Assembly: GCA_947095535.1 (NCBI GenBank)
Contig: OX352774.1
Coordinates: 81,654,416 to 81,718,415, forward strand
Origin: Poecilobothrus nobilitatus
Taxonomy: Eukaryota; Arthropoda; Insecta; Diptera; Dolichopodidae
Reading direction: 5' to 3'
Length of the DNA: 64,000 nt
The translations under genes were made by a program, and so were the position numbers. The notes under the pieces were generated by a model, which saw only the letters and a list, made by a program, of their open reading frames with translations, ran no database searches and was not told the origin of the DNA. Below are positions 48,492 through 60,024 of this stretch, piece by piece. Every line of letters starts with the position of its first letter. The first letter of the stretch is position 1.

Positions 48492-49453
48492 ACCTTTTAA
48501 AATTTACATAAAGGTTTTAAAAATTTAAAATTGATAATGTTATACACATATAACTTTCATTTCTCTTCAAATATTTTATAAATAATCGAAGCTCAAATTG
48601 GAAATTGAGGAGGAAATTGGAATCAAAGTGGAAAACTTCAAAATTCATGTAGATTCAAGCACCCCGGTTAAAATCAAATTTTAGAACCTTTAGCAGTCTA
48701 AAAAAATTTTGCAAAAAAGAAAATTTTCACAAGATTTCTTAACTGATCAAAAAATAAACAAACAAACAGAAAGACAGATAGAGTAAAAATGAAAATTATT
48801 TCTCTAAATGTATTTCTCCAAATGTATTCTAAAAAAAAAAGGATAATATAAAATTTACAAAAGATTTATTTGATTATATAATATAACAAAACAAAAAACA
48901 TTTTTAAAATGCTATAAAATTATTTAAATAAAATAAAATGGTTTTTTCACAACCTCACAAACACTTATGTAAAGCCATAATTTTTATAGAAAATATATTC
49001 CAACAAAAAAAAAAAAAAACAATTCCTAAACACTATTAAAATTTAAACAATAATAGCCAACATGGGAGATATTTTAAGAAAATAATTTAAATTCTAATAC
49101 AGTATAACATGTAATAACTACACATGTATCTAAAGATACAAAAAAAAAATATTTTTTAAATAAATTTAAAATATTTGCATAGTAATAAGTATATAAAGTG
49201 AATTAAAATTAATTTATACACATACACATACACACACATACAGATAATAATGTAAATAAAATATTTCCGTTTCCTTAAAAATCTTTAATTCGAATCACTC
49301 AAAATTGCATTTCCGTATTCAAATATTCAGAATAAATTATTATTGTTATATATAGGAACTAATTGAATTGGTATATTCTAAACACAATATTAAAATACAG
49401 TATGGTTAAATATAACAAGATATTATATATAATAATAGAAATTACATTATATA
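48492..49453. other. AT-rich sequence, no gene seen
   Basis: A patch near 48765-48790 (AACAGAAAGACAGATAGAG) may be a very degraded GTCY tract on the minus strand. CA microsatellite at 49218-49242. Confidence 0.45.
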
Positions 49454-49983
49454 TTATACAACAACTTTAAAAATAAACAAAAGTTTTTTTTTATAAGTAC
49501 AGATCAAATTTTTTATTTTTTGATTATTGTAAATTATCTGTCCATAAAGTTTTCGTTTTTCTCTGCTTGCTCTAAGAGAGCTCACCTCACATAACATTGA
49601 TGTTCTAATCTTCTTAATAGCATTTTCTCTTTCTCTTTTAGTGTCACGAGTGTTTTTCTGATATTTTAACCTCCGCAATATCTCCTAACCTTAACATATT
49701 TAAGTTTTAACCTCAGGAGTCAGGAATCACCCCCTGAAATATTTGCAATGTTATGCAAAATATCTTGTATAAGTTATATTGTCTATCTTCCACAGCCTTT
49801 TTGGTCTCTATTATAAGTAGTATCTTCAAATCTCTTTCGTTACTTGGACGAAGGAAAACTGATGAAGTTGAGCGACTTTCTATTTCTGCTTGAAAACTGA
49901 CTCTCACATATCTTTTAAATTCTTCTTCTTTCTTATGGTTCCAGACTAAAAGTAGAGAACCATCAATTTTCCCATTCTTGATT
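49454..49983 (-). pseudogene. Unrecognised minus-strand reading frames, possible exon or decayed gene
   Basis: A stop-to-stop frame of about 90 codons runs from 49983 down to a TGA at 49713. It is rich in charged residues (VWNHKKEEEFKRYVRVSFQ near its start, NERDLKILLIIETKKAVEDR in the middle) and contains an ATG at 49907. After a frame change a second open frame (49678-49454) is Lys/Arg/Glu-rich at its start (RDTKRERENAIKKIR) and decays into AT-coded residues. The local base composition is clearly less AT-rich than the flanks, which favours former coding. I recognise no family. It could be a host exon, a pseudogene, or a transposon ORF. Confidence 0.35.
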
Positions 49984-50887
49984 TAAGTTTCATTTGTTTT
50001 CGGAAAACCACTAATATTTACTTATTATGTAACTCCGTATTAATTTACTTTAATATTAAAGTTTTAATAAATTTGAATCTTTATTTGGAACAGCATAACA
50101 AAAAAAAAAAAAATGATTATAAAGTTGTAAATTATTAGTTATAAAATAATGATTCAGATTAGAAGTAGCAGAAGTTAGGTAAATCATTGGCATACTTCTT
50201 AGGACTACTCTATATTATCAAAATCATGTAAAAAAAAAACTAAAAAAAAAATCAGCTAACTTAAAAAACATTTGTTCTACTTACTGTAATAACAACACAA
50301 AAAAAAAATGAAAAAGAAAAAAAAATGAAACTATAAAGGAGCAATTATAAGTTTAGAAGAAATATTTTCTTAAATCTGCAGAATATTTTATAAATAGAAA
50401 TCGTTTTGTTTGATTATAATTAAAACTGTTATGGAATATAACAGTTATTTACATTTAATATTATAAAAACTGAATTTCACATACTTTTTAATTTTAAAAC
50501 ACAAAAATATTTTAAAGAATACTGTATTGTAATAAAAAAAAAAAAAAACAAAAAAAAATGTTTTAAAAAAAATTAAATTTTAATTTTTCCCTAATGAATA
50601 ATTTACATCAACACAATATAAGTACACATCCATACAATAACACTATAAAAAAATAATATCCAAATCTGAAGATATTATAATATTTTTCATTATTTAGAAT
50701 TTATAAAAAAGTAAAAAAAAAAAAATAAAATCAAAAAAAAAAAAAAACATTCTTTCTTTTTAGATTCATATAACAAATCCTTTTGGATAACTATAATGTA
50801 AAAGGATTTGTTTTTTTTTTGTTTTTCTAAAACTGAAGTACGAAATATTTATATATTTACTTATATATTCTTCTGTATATATAACAT

Positions 50888-50920
<33 letters not shown>

Positions 50921-53049
50921 TATACATATATTTTAAAATGCAATATAGAATAATTTGGAATTATTCAGAAGATTTTAAATGTTGTTAGGTTGTTAGATAA
51001 AGTCGATTTTATAAGAGTGTTGAATAGTTTATTTGTTTATTTTTTGTCTTATCTTTCCATAAGGAAATAAAAAGAGAAGAAGGACTACAGATAAGGCAAA
51101 AAAAAAAAAATTTCCACACCTCTTTTTTTTTTCCATACCATACTTCTTGTTAACATTATACATTTTCTTTTATTGTAATATTTAACATGCACATTTTTAG
51201 ATGGCACTTTGGCAGATATGTCGCGTTTAGCAAATATTTTATGGAAAATAAAAAAAAAACACAAAAAAACAAAAAAAAAAAAATTTTAAAATGGCTTCCA
51301 GATACTCAAGATAAATACTAAAGATTTGTGAGCTTTTCTTTTATAAGAAATATATGTTATTTTTTTTGTTTTTTTTCTAACTATAACTGAAAAAAAAAAC
51401 AAAAAAAATTAAAAAAAATTGTATTAACAGTAAAATTTGAAATTTTATTTTTCATTTTTTTTTTTTATTTTTTTAAATACGAATAGAATAGAATTGCATA
51501 CAAAATTAGCGATGAACGATAGTATGCAAAAAATACAAGCGACTGGAAGAGTGTGATTTTTTTTTTTTTTTTTTTATATATAATCCAATGATGAAACAAC
51601 AAAGACGGGTGATAGGTATATATACTGTACATATGTATGTATATAAAAATATAATGTAATATATTATGTATGAAAGAGAGCAAAAAAAAAAAAAACCACT
51701 TTGAAAATTTATAAAAGAAAAATTCTATACATATATTGTTGGAAAATGTGGAAAATATGTTGAAAATATATATATATATATGTATATATTATATATGTAT
51801 ATGTTTTTTTTTACTTAGGAATAGTAGTAAGGGAATTTAAATGAAAAATTCATGGCATATTTTCAAACTTTTTTGTAAGATACGCAAATTTTCTAAAACA
51901 AAAAAAAAAAATAAAATAAAACAAAAAAAAGTAAAAAATAAAAACTTATATACTATATAAGTAGGCGAATCATAAAATGGTTAGATTTTTTGATAAGGAT
52001 AATGCATAATATACAAAATTTTATTCTTAGAGAATTTTAATTCTTAAAACAGTAACAGTAAAATTCAAAAAAGAAAAACAAAAAAAGATAGAAAAGTACT
52101 AACTGTAAAAACAAAAAAAACAAAAATAAACGAACAAACGATAGTAATATTATTTATTTATTTATTGATATTCAAAGAAGATTTTATCTTATTATAATAT
52201 TCTTTTATTTTTATATTATAATTTATTCTATTCAAACCAATAAACATTCATACATATGTTATTTAATTCTTATTACATTATATATATGTTTATTATTACC
52301 ATATTATATACAAAGATATATTTAAACCATTTATTTTTAAATTTAACATACTTATGTATGTATATATAAAAGATTAGGAAAGACTGCTTAAAAAAAAAAC
52401 TAACTTTTATAGGTCTCATACACTATTAAACTTGTTTAAAAACTTGGTTTATAAACTTGTTTGATGTTTGGCCATACATACTATAAAACTTTCAATCAAA
52501 CAAATTGTGTAAATTTTAGTTTTATGAATCGTTTATTTAAAACACTGTGTTAAATGATTGCATTCATAATTAAATAGCGAAAATTCGTAAAACAAAAGAC
52601 ACGAGTGGATAAAAAAAATGAAGGATTTTAATCAAAAAAACTTAAAAAAATAATCCAAATGACAATTAAAATTATATGAGAATGAAAGAAAATACTTTTC
52701 ATGACCTATTACAAATGATCAGTTCATTAATCGAAAAAAAAAAACAAAAAATACTATCATAAATTAGACTTTCTATAACTTTAAAGATTTTTAAACCTTT
52801 AAATTTGTTTACAAAACATTTCGAAAAAATCAAAAAAATCTTGACATTGTTAAACTGTTTAAATAAGAAACGGTTTCGAAACTATCCCACGCACAATTAA
52901 ATAGAATTAGTATATAAAGATTTTTAAATGTGTTTGTGTATGTTGTCTACAACTAAGTATTGACTATGAAAAATAATTATCTAACACATCGAGTAGTGAA
53001 TAAGTCGCCACTCTTTCATTCGGACAGTCTTGGGATCAAAAATAAGTAG
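49984..53049. other. Low-complexity AT-rich region
   Basis: Long poly-A/poly-T and TA repeats (50888-50930, 51765-51805), interrupted by unique AT-rich DNA. The T-run at 51558-51576 and similar runs generate spurious frames. No gene seen. Confidence 0.6.
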
Positions 53050-53405
53050 TTCTATAATAAAATTAATAACAATAATAATAATAAATATCAATAATACTAG
53101 GTGCTGCAGTGGAGTTGTTTTCAATTATTACATCACATGGCATCATTAATGATCGCAAATAGTAATAATATTAGGCGAATTCATTGTCCCGTCACGGTCC
53201 CACTCTTCAATTCAACGTTTTCGCATCCTCGTTCAACTTTCTCTTATCTCTTTTCTCTAGGCAATATTCTGCGCCAGCAATTAAAGAATTTTATCTCATT
53301 ATATTGCTAAAAGTGGGAGAAGAGTTTTGTCAGCAAAAATCTAACACTACGAAGAGGATATCCTTGATGTCTTTGACTGATTCGCAGGTTCTATTAGAAA
53401 AAAAA
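53050..53405 (+). repeat. Hairpin-rich dispersed element, copy 2
   Basis: Aligns with 27.54-27.97 kb: ATAATAATAATAAATA, GCTGCAGTGGAGTTGTTTTCAATTATTAC, GGTCCCACTC, TTATCTCTTTTCTCTAG, GCAATATTCTGCG, ATATTGCTAAAAGTGGGAG, TTTTGTCAGCAAAAATC and AACACTACGAAGAGGA. The main stem survives as GCAATAT (53261-53267) with ATATTGC (53301-53307), where copy 1 has CCAATAT/ATATTGG. The smaller hairpins are partly lost. No coding function is credible for the 69- and 80-codon frames. Confidence 0.7.
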
Positions 53406-54022
53406 AAAACCAAATTTCCCATATAATTATACAACTTTGCTAATTTAAAACGGTATAAAGTTATTTGTATAGTATTCTGGTTCCTAAAAAATATTAGAGT
53501 TTCTAATTTTTATGTGTCCAGAGGATCCATATGTGTCATTAACAATGTCATTAACAATGTTAATAATGAGCTATGTATCAAATTATTAATATTTAAAGTC
53601 AAATTAACTGTGAAACTAATACAAAAAAAAAGTTTTATGAAATTATTATGGAAAAACATGACTGCTATGATCTCGACATGAATTCTTAATTTCTTCTTAA
53701 AATTTAAGATTTAAAAGTGTTTTTAAAATTTAACAGTGTTTTAAACAAATACTGCAATTTATTTAAAATTTAAAAAAAGTTTTCAAAATTATCTACTTTT
53801 AAAGATACAAAATAAAACATACATATATACCTATAAGATACAAAATAAAATGTATATTGTAAGATCAATTAAAAGAATAAGAGTGTAATAAGTATATAAA
53901 CTCCAACTATTTTATAAAATAAATAAAATAATATTTACATAATAATATAATATTATATTTTACAGAAATATACACAAAATTTTAACATAAATTCATATAT
54001 AATTAATGAATATGTAGATTTG

Positions 54023-54056
<34 letters not shown>

Positions 54057-55397
54057 TAAGATTTATGTTAACCTTCTGTTATTATCCCTCTGTTATTATT
54101 CGAATATGTAAATGAATTGCCTTCCCAAAATTTTTGGTTTTTTTTTACATTTATTTAATGGAAAAATTTAAGGATTTTTTTTTTCTTTTAAATCAACAAA
54201 AGACGTTATAAATGCCATTTAAATTTAATATTTATTATAATTTCAGGTAAGGTTTTTTTTTGATTTCCTTTTTGCGGAACACCTAAATACCTATTTCAAA
54301 AAAATTAGTTTAAAATAAAATTTGCTTAAAGATTTAAAACCTAAGGACATTTAAAGCAAGACTCTCAAAAAATTTATAAACATTATAAAAAGTTACATAA
54401 TATGTACATATGTAAAGTTTTGTTTTGTTTTGTTTTTTTTTTTGTTAAAAAGTCTTAAATTTAAGATCAGTTCCCTATTCGTTAAAACTTCAGAGCGGTA
54501 CATTTCATTTTAACGAAACAAAAATCAAACCTTTTCTTGAGTACGTAAACAAATTTTCAATGCAATCTAAAATATTGAATTTTTCTGCGATTACTTTTAA
54601 AAAAGGTAAAGGTACAATTTATATGTGTCCAATATCAGGATATCGTTTACTTTTCTCTTATTGACCCATTTTATATCAAGATACTAATTTGATCGCCTGT
54701 TTTATTATTTTATTATTACTTACTTAGGTGAAATTTGTTCTTATTAGAACACTATTTGATTCAAAAACTCAAAGTTCAAATTAAAAGTTTTAAACTATAA
54801 AATTATTTCTCAAAAAAAAAATGTTTTTTTTTTTGTTCTCTTAATATTTCTTTTAGTTTCACCTACAGCGGAGATACGAACCGCTAAAAAATAATTTATT
54901 CTCTCTTCACACCTTTATTTCAAATAAAATTAAATTAAAAACCTCTACATTTTTCTCGTTCAATTCAAAACTCGTTAAGAGAACTTTATAAAATTTAGAT
55001 TGCACGATTTATCAACAATGTTAGAAAAAAGGACTATAGAATATAAAAAAAAAGGACTATTGCATGTGTAGATAAAAAATGTTTTTAGAAATCAAATAAA
55101 ATTATATTTATTATATGGTATCTATACGTCGTCCTTACTAAGGTCCACCTTACCAATTTAGAACGTAGGATAACAAATAAATGATTTAGCAATAATGGTG
55201 CTAAAACTTATCAAAACAAATTTTATGTATAGCATATTTTTAGATTGTTTGTATAATTTATTTATTTATTTAAAGTTTTTTTTAAACTCAAAAAGGTTTT
55301 TTAAGTCTTAGTTACAATAGTTTTATCTTAATACATAAAAGTAATATTAAAATATTAACATAACTAAGGAACGCAATAATTCAAGGAGAGGGAGAAA
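53406..55397. other. AT-rich sequence, no gene seen
   Basis: TATATA/TATG microsatellite at 54025-54060. ATGTCATTAACA is duplicated near 53537-53560. No gene or family recognised, though remnants of the LINE that begins at 55398 may extend leftwards. Confidence 0.5.
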
Positions 55398-55960
55398 ATC
55401 ACTGTCACCTGGATACCAGGACACATAGGGAGCCTAAAGAACACATTTTCCAGTAAAATCATTAAACTATGCTTATAAAGATATCAACAACATAATAAAA
55501 AACAGAAAACAGGCCATATACAACAGCACGTTTATTTTCAGAAAAAAACATAGCCCTGACGCAAAATATACAAATCTTCTCAATAACATAACAGAGAGCT
55601 GGGAGTGCAACTTAGCAGAATAAGGTTGGGATGCACACTAACATCAGCCACGCTGTTTCTTCTGTAATGAAAGACTAACACATATACTTAGAATGCCCAG
55701 AAACCACTAGATTTTGGAAGCACAAAATATTTCCGATGGTAGCGTTAGCCAGCAATGATGGACACTGTATAGCGAAAACAAGAGAGCTTCTGCAAAACTT
55801 TAGAATATGGCACAACATTTAACAACAAAGTAAAAATGAGAGAATCAAAAATAAAAAGAATCAAATGTAATATGTAATATAGTTGGCCCACATATCTAAT
55901 AGGCAAAGGACCCCAAAAATATCGGCTGTCATTTATGCCTATGTAGTTACGGTCATAAAA
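55398..55960 (+). mobile_element. LINE remnant: RNase H end and CCHC tail (I/Jockey-like)
   Basis: ITVTWIPGHIG (55398-55430) is the end of the RNase H-like domain of I- or R1-type LINEs, usually (V/I)TWVPGH.GI. Then come YKDINNIIKNRKQAIY, RIRLGC near 55621 (usually RLR(I/L)GHT), CFFCNERLTH and, after a +1 shift, HIYLECPE, the cysteine-rich tail. A final open frame beginning RFWKHKIFP runs to TAA at about 55821, ending NFRIWHNI, like the last residues of such ORFs. The stretch to about 55960 is probably its 3' UTR. Two or more frameshifts and stops; inactive. 5' truncated. Confidence 0.72.
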
Positions 55961-56000
55961 TTTAATTTTTAAAAGGAAATTAATTATATTATTGGTAAAC

Positions 56001-56900
56001 CTATGAGAGTAACCTCAAATAATTGGTTGAAACTGATAACAAATATACTTCGTTTTCTAGGGTGTAGTATGGGCAATCTGTAAAGATCATTATAGTGATG
56101 GATATGACATTATTGCATTCACATTTTTGGGTGAGAGGCTTTTTATATTTCAAATGTGTCAATTTTGTATGACCAATTCTAAGTCTAGTAAAGATGATAG
56201 ATTCCTTTCGGCTTATATTATCTACATTTCTTCACTTATCGATTTCTGGTTTTACAATTTTTTATTTATTATTATTGGTGTTTTTCCCAGACAATTTTAT
56301 GTTCTTCTCGAATCAATTCATTAATTTTCTGTTTTTAGTGAGAAAGAATTATTTTTAAGTCAGGCTCAATAATTTCCCTTTCATATATTGCTAATTTTGC
56401 TATTTAGTGAGTCAACTTTCTAATTTCCAGGTATTTCGACATGGCCGAGAATTCATAGAAATTATTTTTCGTTTTTAAAAGTTTATCCATTATTTTTAAT
56501 GCAACATGATGCTTGGAGAGCAGATTACACAAGGCTTGTAAAAAATTTAGGGATTATAGCAATAATAAACTTATAAATGGCATACAATTCGGCACTATTG
56601 TTTTTTCGGAATATTGGGAGAGTTTTTTTTTCATATTAAGTAAAGTAAATAAATTTTTGTGTAATCATAAATCTTATTTAATAAGTACACACTACATAAA
56701 GTTAAAGCACCATAGGGAATATTCAGATGTCAAGCATTGGAATAGAATTCACACATTACAGTATAGTGTGGAAGGGAAAAACTTCGAACTGGAAATTAAA
56801 GATAAAATTTTTATCGATTCCAAAGAAATTTTATTAAATGGCTTTCTTTCTATCGAAGAAGAAATACAAAATTTAGAATAACTATGCTTCCATCTGTTCC
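56001..56900 (-). mobile_element. LINE remnant: RNase H domain and tail, opposite strand
   Basis: Minus-strand pieces in the right order: KIYDYTKIY (56649-56675, the RNase H start, with the usual following TDGS lost); SAELYAIYK (56570-56596, the conserved Glu block); SALQAS (about 56508-56524, usually DSLSALQ); INELIREEHKIVW near 56290-56330; RLRIGHTKLTH (56154-56186); CECNN and TDCPYY of the cysteine tail; and a stop near 56001. Several stops and shifts separate them. The 122-codon plus-strand frame at 56513-56881 is the antisense of this domain, not a gene. It converges tail to tail with the LINE at 55.4-55.96 kb. Confidence 0.7.
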
Positions 56901-57868
56901 ATTCGTTTATGATGTTTATTATGCCACTGTAAAAATTTAAAAAAAAAAAACTCAAATTCATAAAATTCCAAATTAAACTTACATATAATTGAGTTCATAG
57001 GTACTCTTTTATAAACTAAAATCTTAATTGTTCACATCATCCAATTAAATCACATTAAAATTAAAAGTTTAAATTAAAATTATAAAAAAGTTGTTCAAAA
57101 AAAAAATCTAAAGTGTTAAAATTATTATAGATATAATTTTAATTGCATTTAATTAAACTTTACTTGAAATTTGGTTGTTTTTTTTTTTTGGGGGGGTTTT
57201 GCTGGTTTCAACAAATTTAATTCCCCAAAAAAAAAAAAAAAAAAATTTTTTTAGTTTCTTTTAAGGTATTTTTTATTTTGTGGTACTTTATTACATACAA
57301 GTTAAAATAAAATTTTTCGAAAAAGTTTAGAAAAAGTAATTATCTGAGATTTTAATTTTATTCAAAATCGCATTGACATAGTGATGGTAAAACTCATCAA
57401 TAAAGTTTTACTTTTTTTTTTTTTCTTCGTATATTAAAAACTTATGTTTTTCTGCAAAACATTTAAATATCAAAGTTTTTTTTGTGATTAATTAAAGAAA
57501 CGATATTAACATTTTGGTAAAAAAATAATATTATCGTATCTATCCATTATGTTAGTTATACAAATATAAAATACCTAAGTATGTACATCCAAAAAAAAAG
57601 TCAGATGAGAATTTTCTTTAATTTGAAAACTTTTCTGAATAAATTCAGAAACAAAATTTATTATATATATAAAATACCTACTATAAATAATAATTGTTAT
57701 TCAAAATTTTCAAATAAATAAAAAAAAAAATTTTTTTTATTTTTTCCGAAGAAAAAAATATCAAAATACAAAATAATAATCTCAAAAATCTGTTCAGATA
57801 CTTACTTATCTAACAATTATGAAAAAAAAAAAAAAGAATTTTTTAAACAAATATATATATAATAAGTA
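56901..57868. other. AT-rich spacer with G-run/C-run fold-back
   Basis: A 12-T run and 7-G run (57178-57196) are followed after about 26 bases by 4 C and 19 A (57223-57245). T12GGGG can pair with CCCCA12 as a 16-bp perfect stem. The rest is AT-rich without genes. Confidence 0.65.
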
Positions 57869-58939
57869 TATGGTGACCCGTTATAGCCCCACATGTCATT
57901 AGCCCATTGTGCGATTTTGTCCCACCATAGTCGATTATAGCACCATAATTGCAATATTTGTGTATTTATGACTCACCAAAATTCATATAAAAGTAGTAGT
58001 TATTTTGATCCACTATAAGTTAGTTATAATGCTATAAAATTTTGGGTCATAATACACATACCATAATATTTATTCCGGAAAAATTTGCAGTAAAAATACG
58101 ATATTATGCAGCTCTAAGTACTTATTACAAAAATAAAAGGAAGAATTTTAGAGTTGTGTTACGAGAGTTAATTAGGTATGTACGAAATTCAGCTCTTCAA
58201 AAATGCCTTGATACACCACTGGCACCAATTTTTAAAAAAATTATTTCAGTTCATAAATTTCGCTTTCAGTTCAGTTCTTTATTTCGCTTTCATAATTTTT
58301 TTCGTGAATGTACAAGGAATTATGTATTGTCTTTTTCCGAAATTTTGTGAATAGTAAATTTGTTATAGAAGAGTTCCTATAACATGCAAATATTCTAAAA
58401 AAAGGGAATACTATGATTTTGTAAAAAACTATAAAATCCCTTCCAATTATTTTTGTACAAATTCATGAAATATGTACATATATTACTTATGTAAAATATA
58501 ATGAAGAGAGATTTTAGATTGGCTATACAAAATCAGGGTATTACCTTTTCCCAGAATATTTATATATACATACATATATGTATTTGCAATGTTTTAAATT
58601 ATAAAAACCAGTTTTAATTTTTTTTCTTTTTTTTTTTTGGTAGGTTATAATCCCATCAAAATCATCTGCGGTGTTATGTCTCATTGTCAATGGAACATAA
58701 CAACATACAAAAAGGATGAAGTTATAACCCAATATTTTCATTGATCAACATTTATGTGAATTATAAAGCAATTTAATTATTAAAAATATTGTAGGCTTAT
58801 GTCTTAGAAATTTGTGGGTTTATAACCCACTATAATGCGTTATAACACCATATTTGCAATTATAGTGTTATAACCCGCTATGGTGAGACAAAATTTCATA
58901 ATGAGCTTATGGCCTGTGGGGCTATGACATGTCACCATA
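57869..58939. mobile_element. TIR element of 1,067 bp, TA target duplication
   Basis: TGGTGAC at 57871 and GTCACCA ending at 58937 begin inverted repeats of about 87 bp with roughly 80% identity by eye. Landmarks in both arms: ATAGCCCCACA, ATTTTGTC(C/T)CACCATAG and TATAATTGCAA. TA flanks both ends (57869-57870, 58938-58939), consistent with a Tc1/mariner-like or other TA-targeting transposase. Inside are further CACTATAA..GTTATAA sub-repeats and an inverted pair of CTGATTTTG modules (58395-58562). The 102-codon frame at 58042-58350 shows no DDE-type motif I recognise, so I treat the element as non-autonomous. Confidence 0.78.
58395..58562. repeat. Inverted pair of CTGATTTTG modules inside the TIR element
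   Basis: GGGAATACTATGATTTTGTAAAAAACTATAAAATCCC (plus) is followed by GATTTTAGATTGGCTATACAAAATCAGGGTATTACC (minus). This is the same module as at 40.5 and 44.0 kb, here as a single head-to-head pair nested in the TA-flanked element. Confidence 0.65.
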
Positions 58940-59854
58940 ATATATACGTCTATGTAACTATATTCTATTGTAACTAAAAAGCACAAACACTCTAAATTGG
59001 TAATTATTTTCATTTAAATGCATTTAATGAGATGAATTCAAGAGTTTTATTTTTTTTTCTTCACAAATAGAATAAAGTAAATTGTTCTTAAGTTTAAAAA
59101 AACAAAAAATAAATTAATGGTACTTGAAACTTTTATTTTAATTATAAGTATTATCAAAATTAAAATTTCAAAAAAAAAAAAAACAAGTAAAATAATTTTA
59201 ATTTTAATTTGTATAAAGCGTTTTAAAATCTTTTTTTTTTTTGTTTGTTTGTTTGTTTGATGATTATGAAAATATTCTTGGGAATACAAGTGGAAAGAAC
59301 AAGTATTAATATAAACGATTTAAAAGGAACCTATCTTTTGAAGAATTAAAAAAAAAATTTTTTTTTTTTTTGTTATTTAATTAACTTTGTTAATTTATTT
59401 TATTTTTTTTGAACATAAGAACTAAAATAAATGTATTTTCATTTAACAACATATTCATCTTTAGTTCTTTCTAATATTCTTTAAACACTTATCTGACGAT
59501 ATAGAAGGACTTAATATAGGAAGAAGCTTTAACTACCTTTTGAAAAACTTTATTTTGGTCGATAAAAGTTAATACATATAATAAAAGTTGACATTTTTGT
59601 AAATGTTATTCCTGATGATCATAAAATTATGTCTGTTGATTGCTATTTTAAAAATCAAACGCTACAATACGATATCAGACATTTTTAGGTAGCGTATTAA
59701 ATAATGAAACTTTTGCAAGCAAAATGCGTTAAAGTTAAAAATTTTAAAAATTTTTTACATAACCAGTCGTTTCTTAATGTTTAGAATTTTTATTATTTCG
59801 GCATTTCCTCTTTTAAAATTAATAGTAATGGTTTTATCATTTTAGATTTTGTTT
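58940..59854. other. AT-rich sequence, no gene seen
   Basis: Homopolymers and a (GTTT)n patch at 59240-59260. No gene supported. Confidence 0.55.
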
Positions 59855-60012
59855 TGAGCACATTTCCAAAAATTATTTGAAATAATGAGGCTATGTATAT
59901 AATAATAGTTCATTCTGTCCGTCGTACATTTTTTGTCTATCTTTAACGGTTTAGAAGTTGTAACGCACGGACGGACGAACAGAGTGAAACCAATAGGTAC
60001 ATTATTTCATTA
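59855..60012. mobile_element. Two family-B 5' ends in inverted arrangement (copy G)
   Basis: Plus-strand 5' end: AGCACATTTCCAAAA (59857-59871) and TTCATTCTGTCCGTCG (about 59909-59925). Directly after it, in reverse, come CTATCTTTAACGGTTTAGAAGTTG and GGACGGACGAACAGAGTGAAACC (about 59938-59990), which is the same 5' block on the minus strand. The two fragments face each other and abut the LINE fragment at 60.03 kb. Confidence 0.65.
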
Positions 60013-60024
60013 ACCATTAAAAGA

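Noticed and set aside
48249..48500. 83- and 61-codon ORFs
   Set aside because: They lie across the antisense of SINE copy 3; the apparent Cys/His content comes from SINE hairpins.
48690..48840. A seventh family-B copy on the minus strand
   Set aside because: Only a weak GACAGATAGAG tract is similar; neither inverted terminus nor the internal blocks could be seen.
56513..56881. A 122-codon plus-strand ORF
   Set aside because: The opposite strand carries ordered RNase H motifs of a LINE (KIYDYTKIY, SAELYAIYK, SALQAS). The plus frame is their antisense shadow.
58042..58350. A 102-codon frame as a transposase fragment inside the TIR element
   Set aside because: No DDE/DDD block or HTH pattern is visible, and the composition is that of the surrounding AT-rich DNA.
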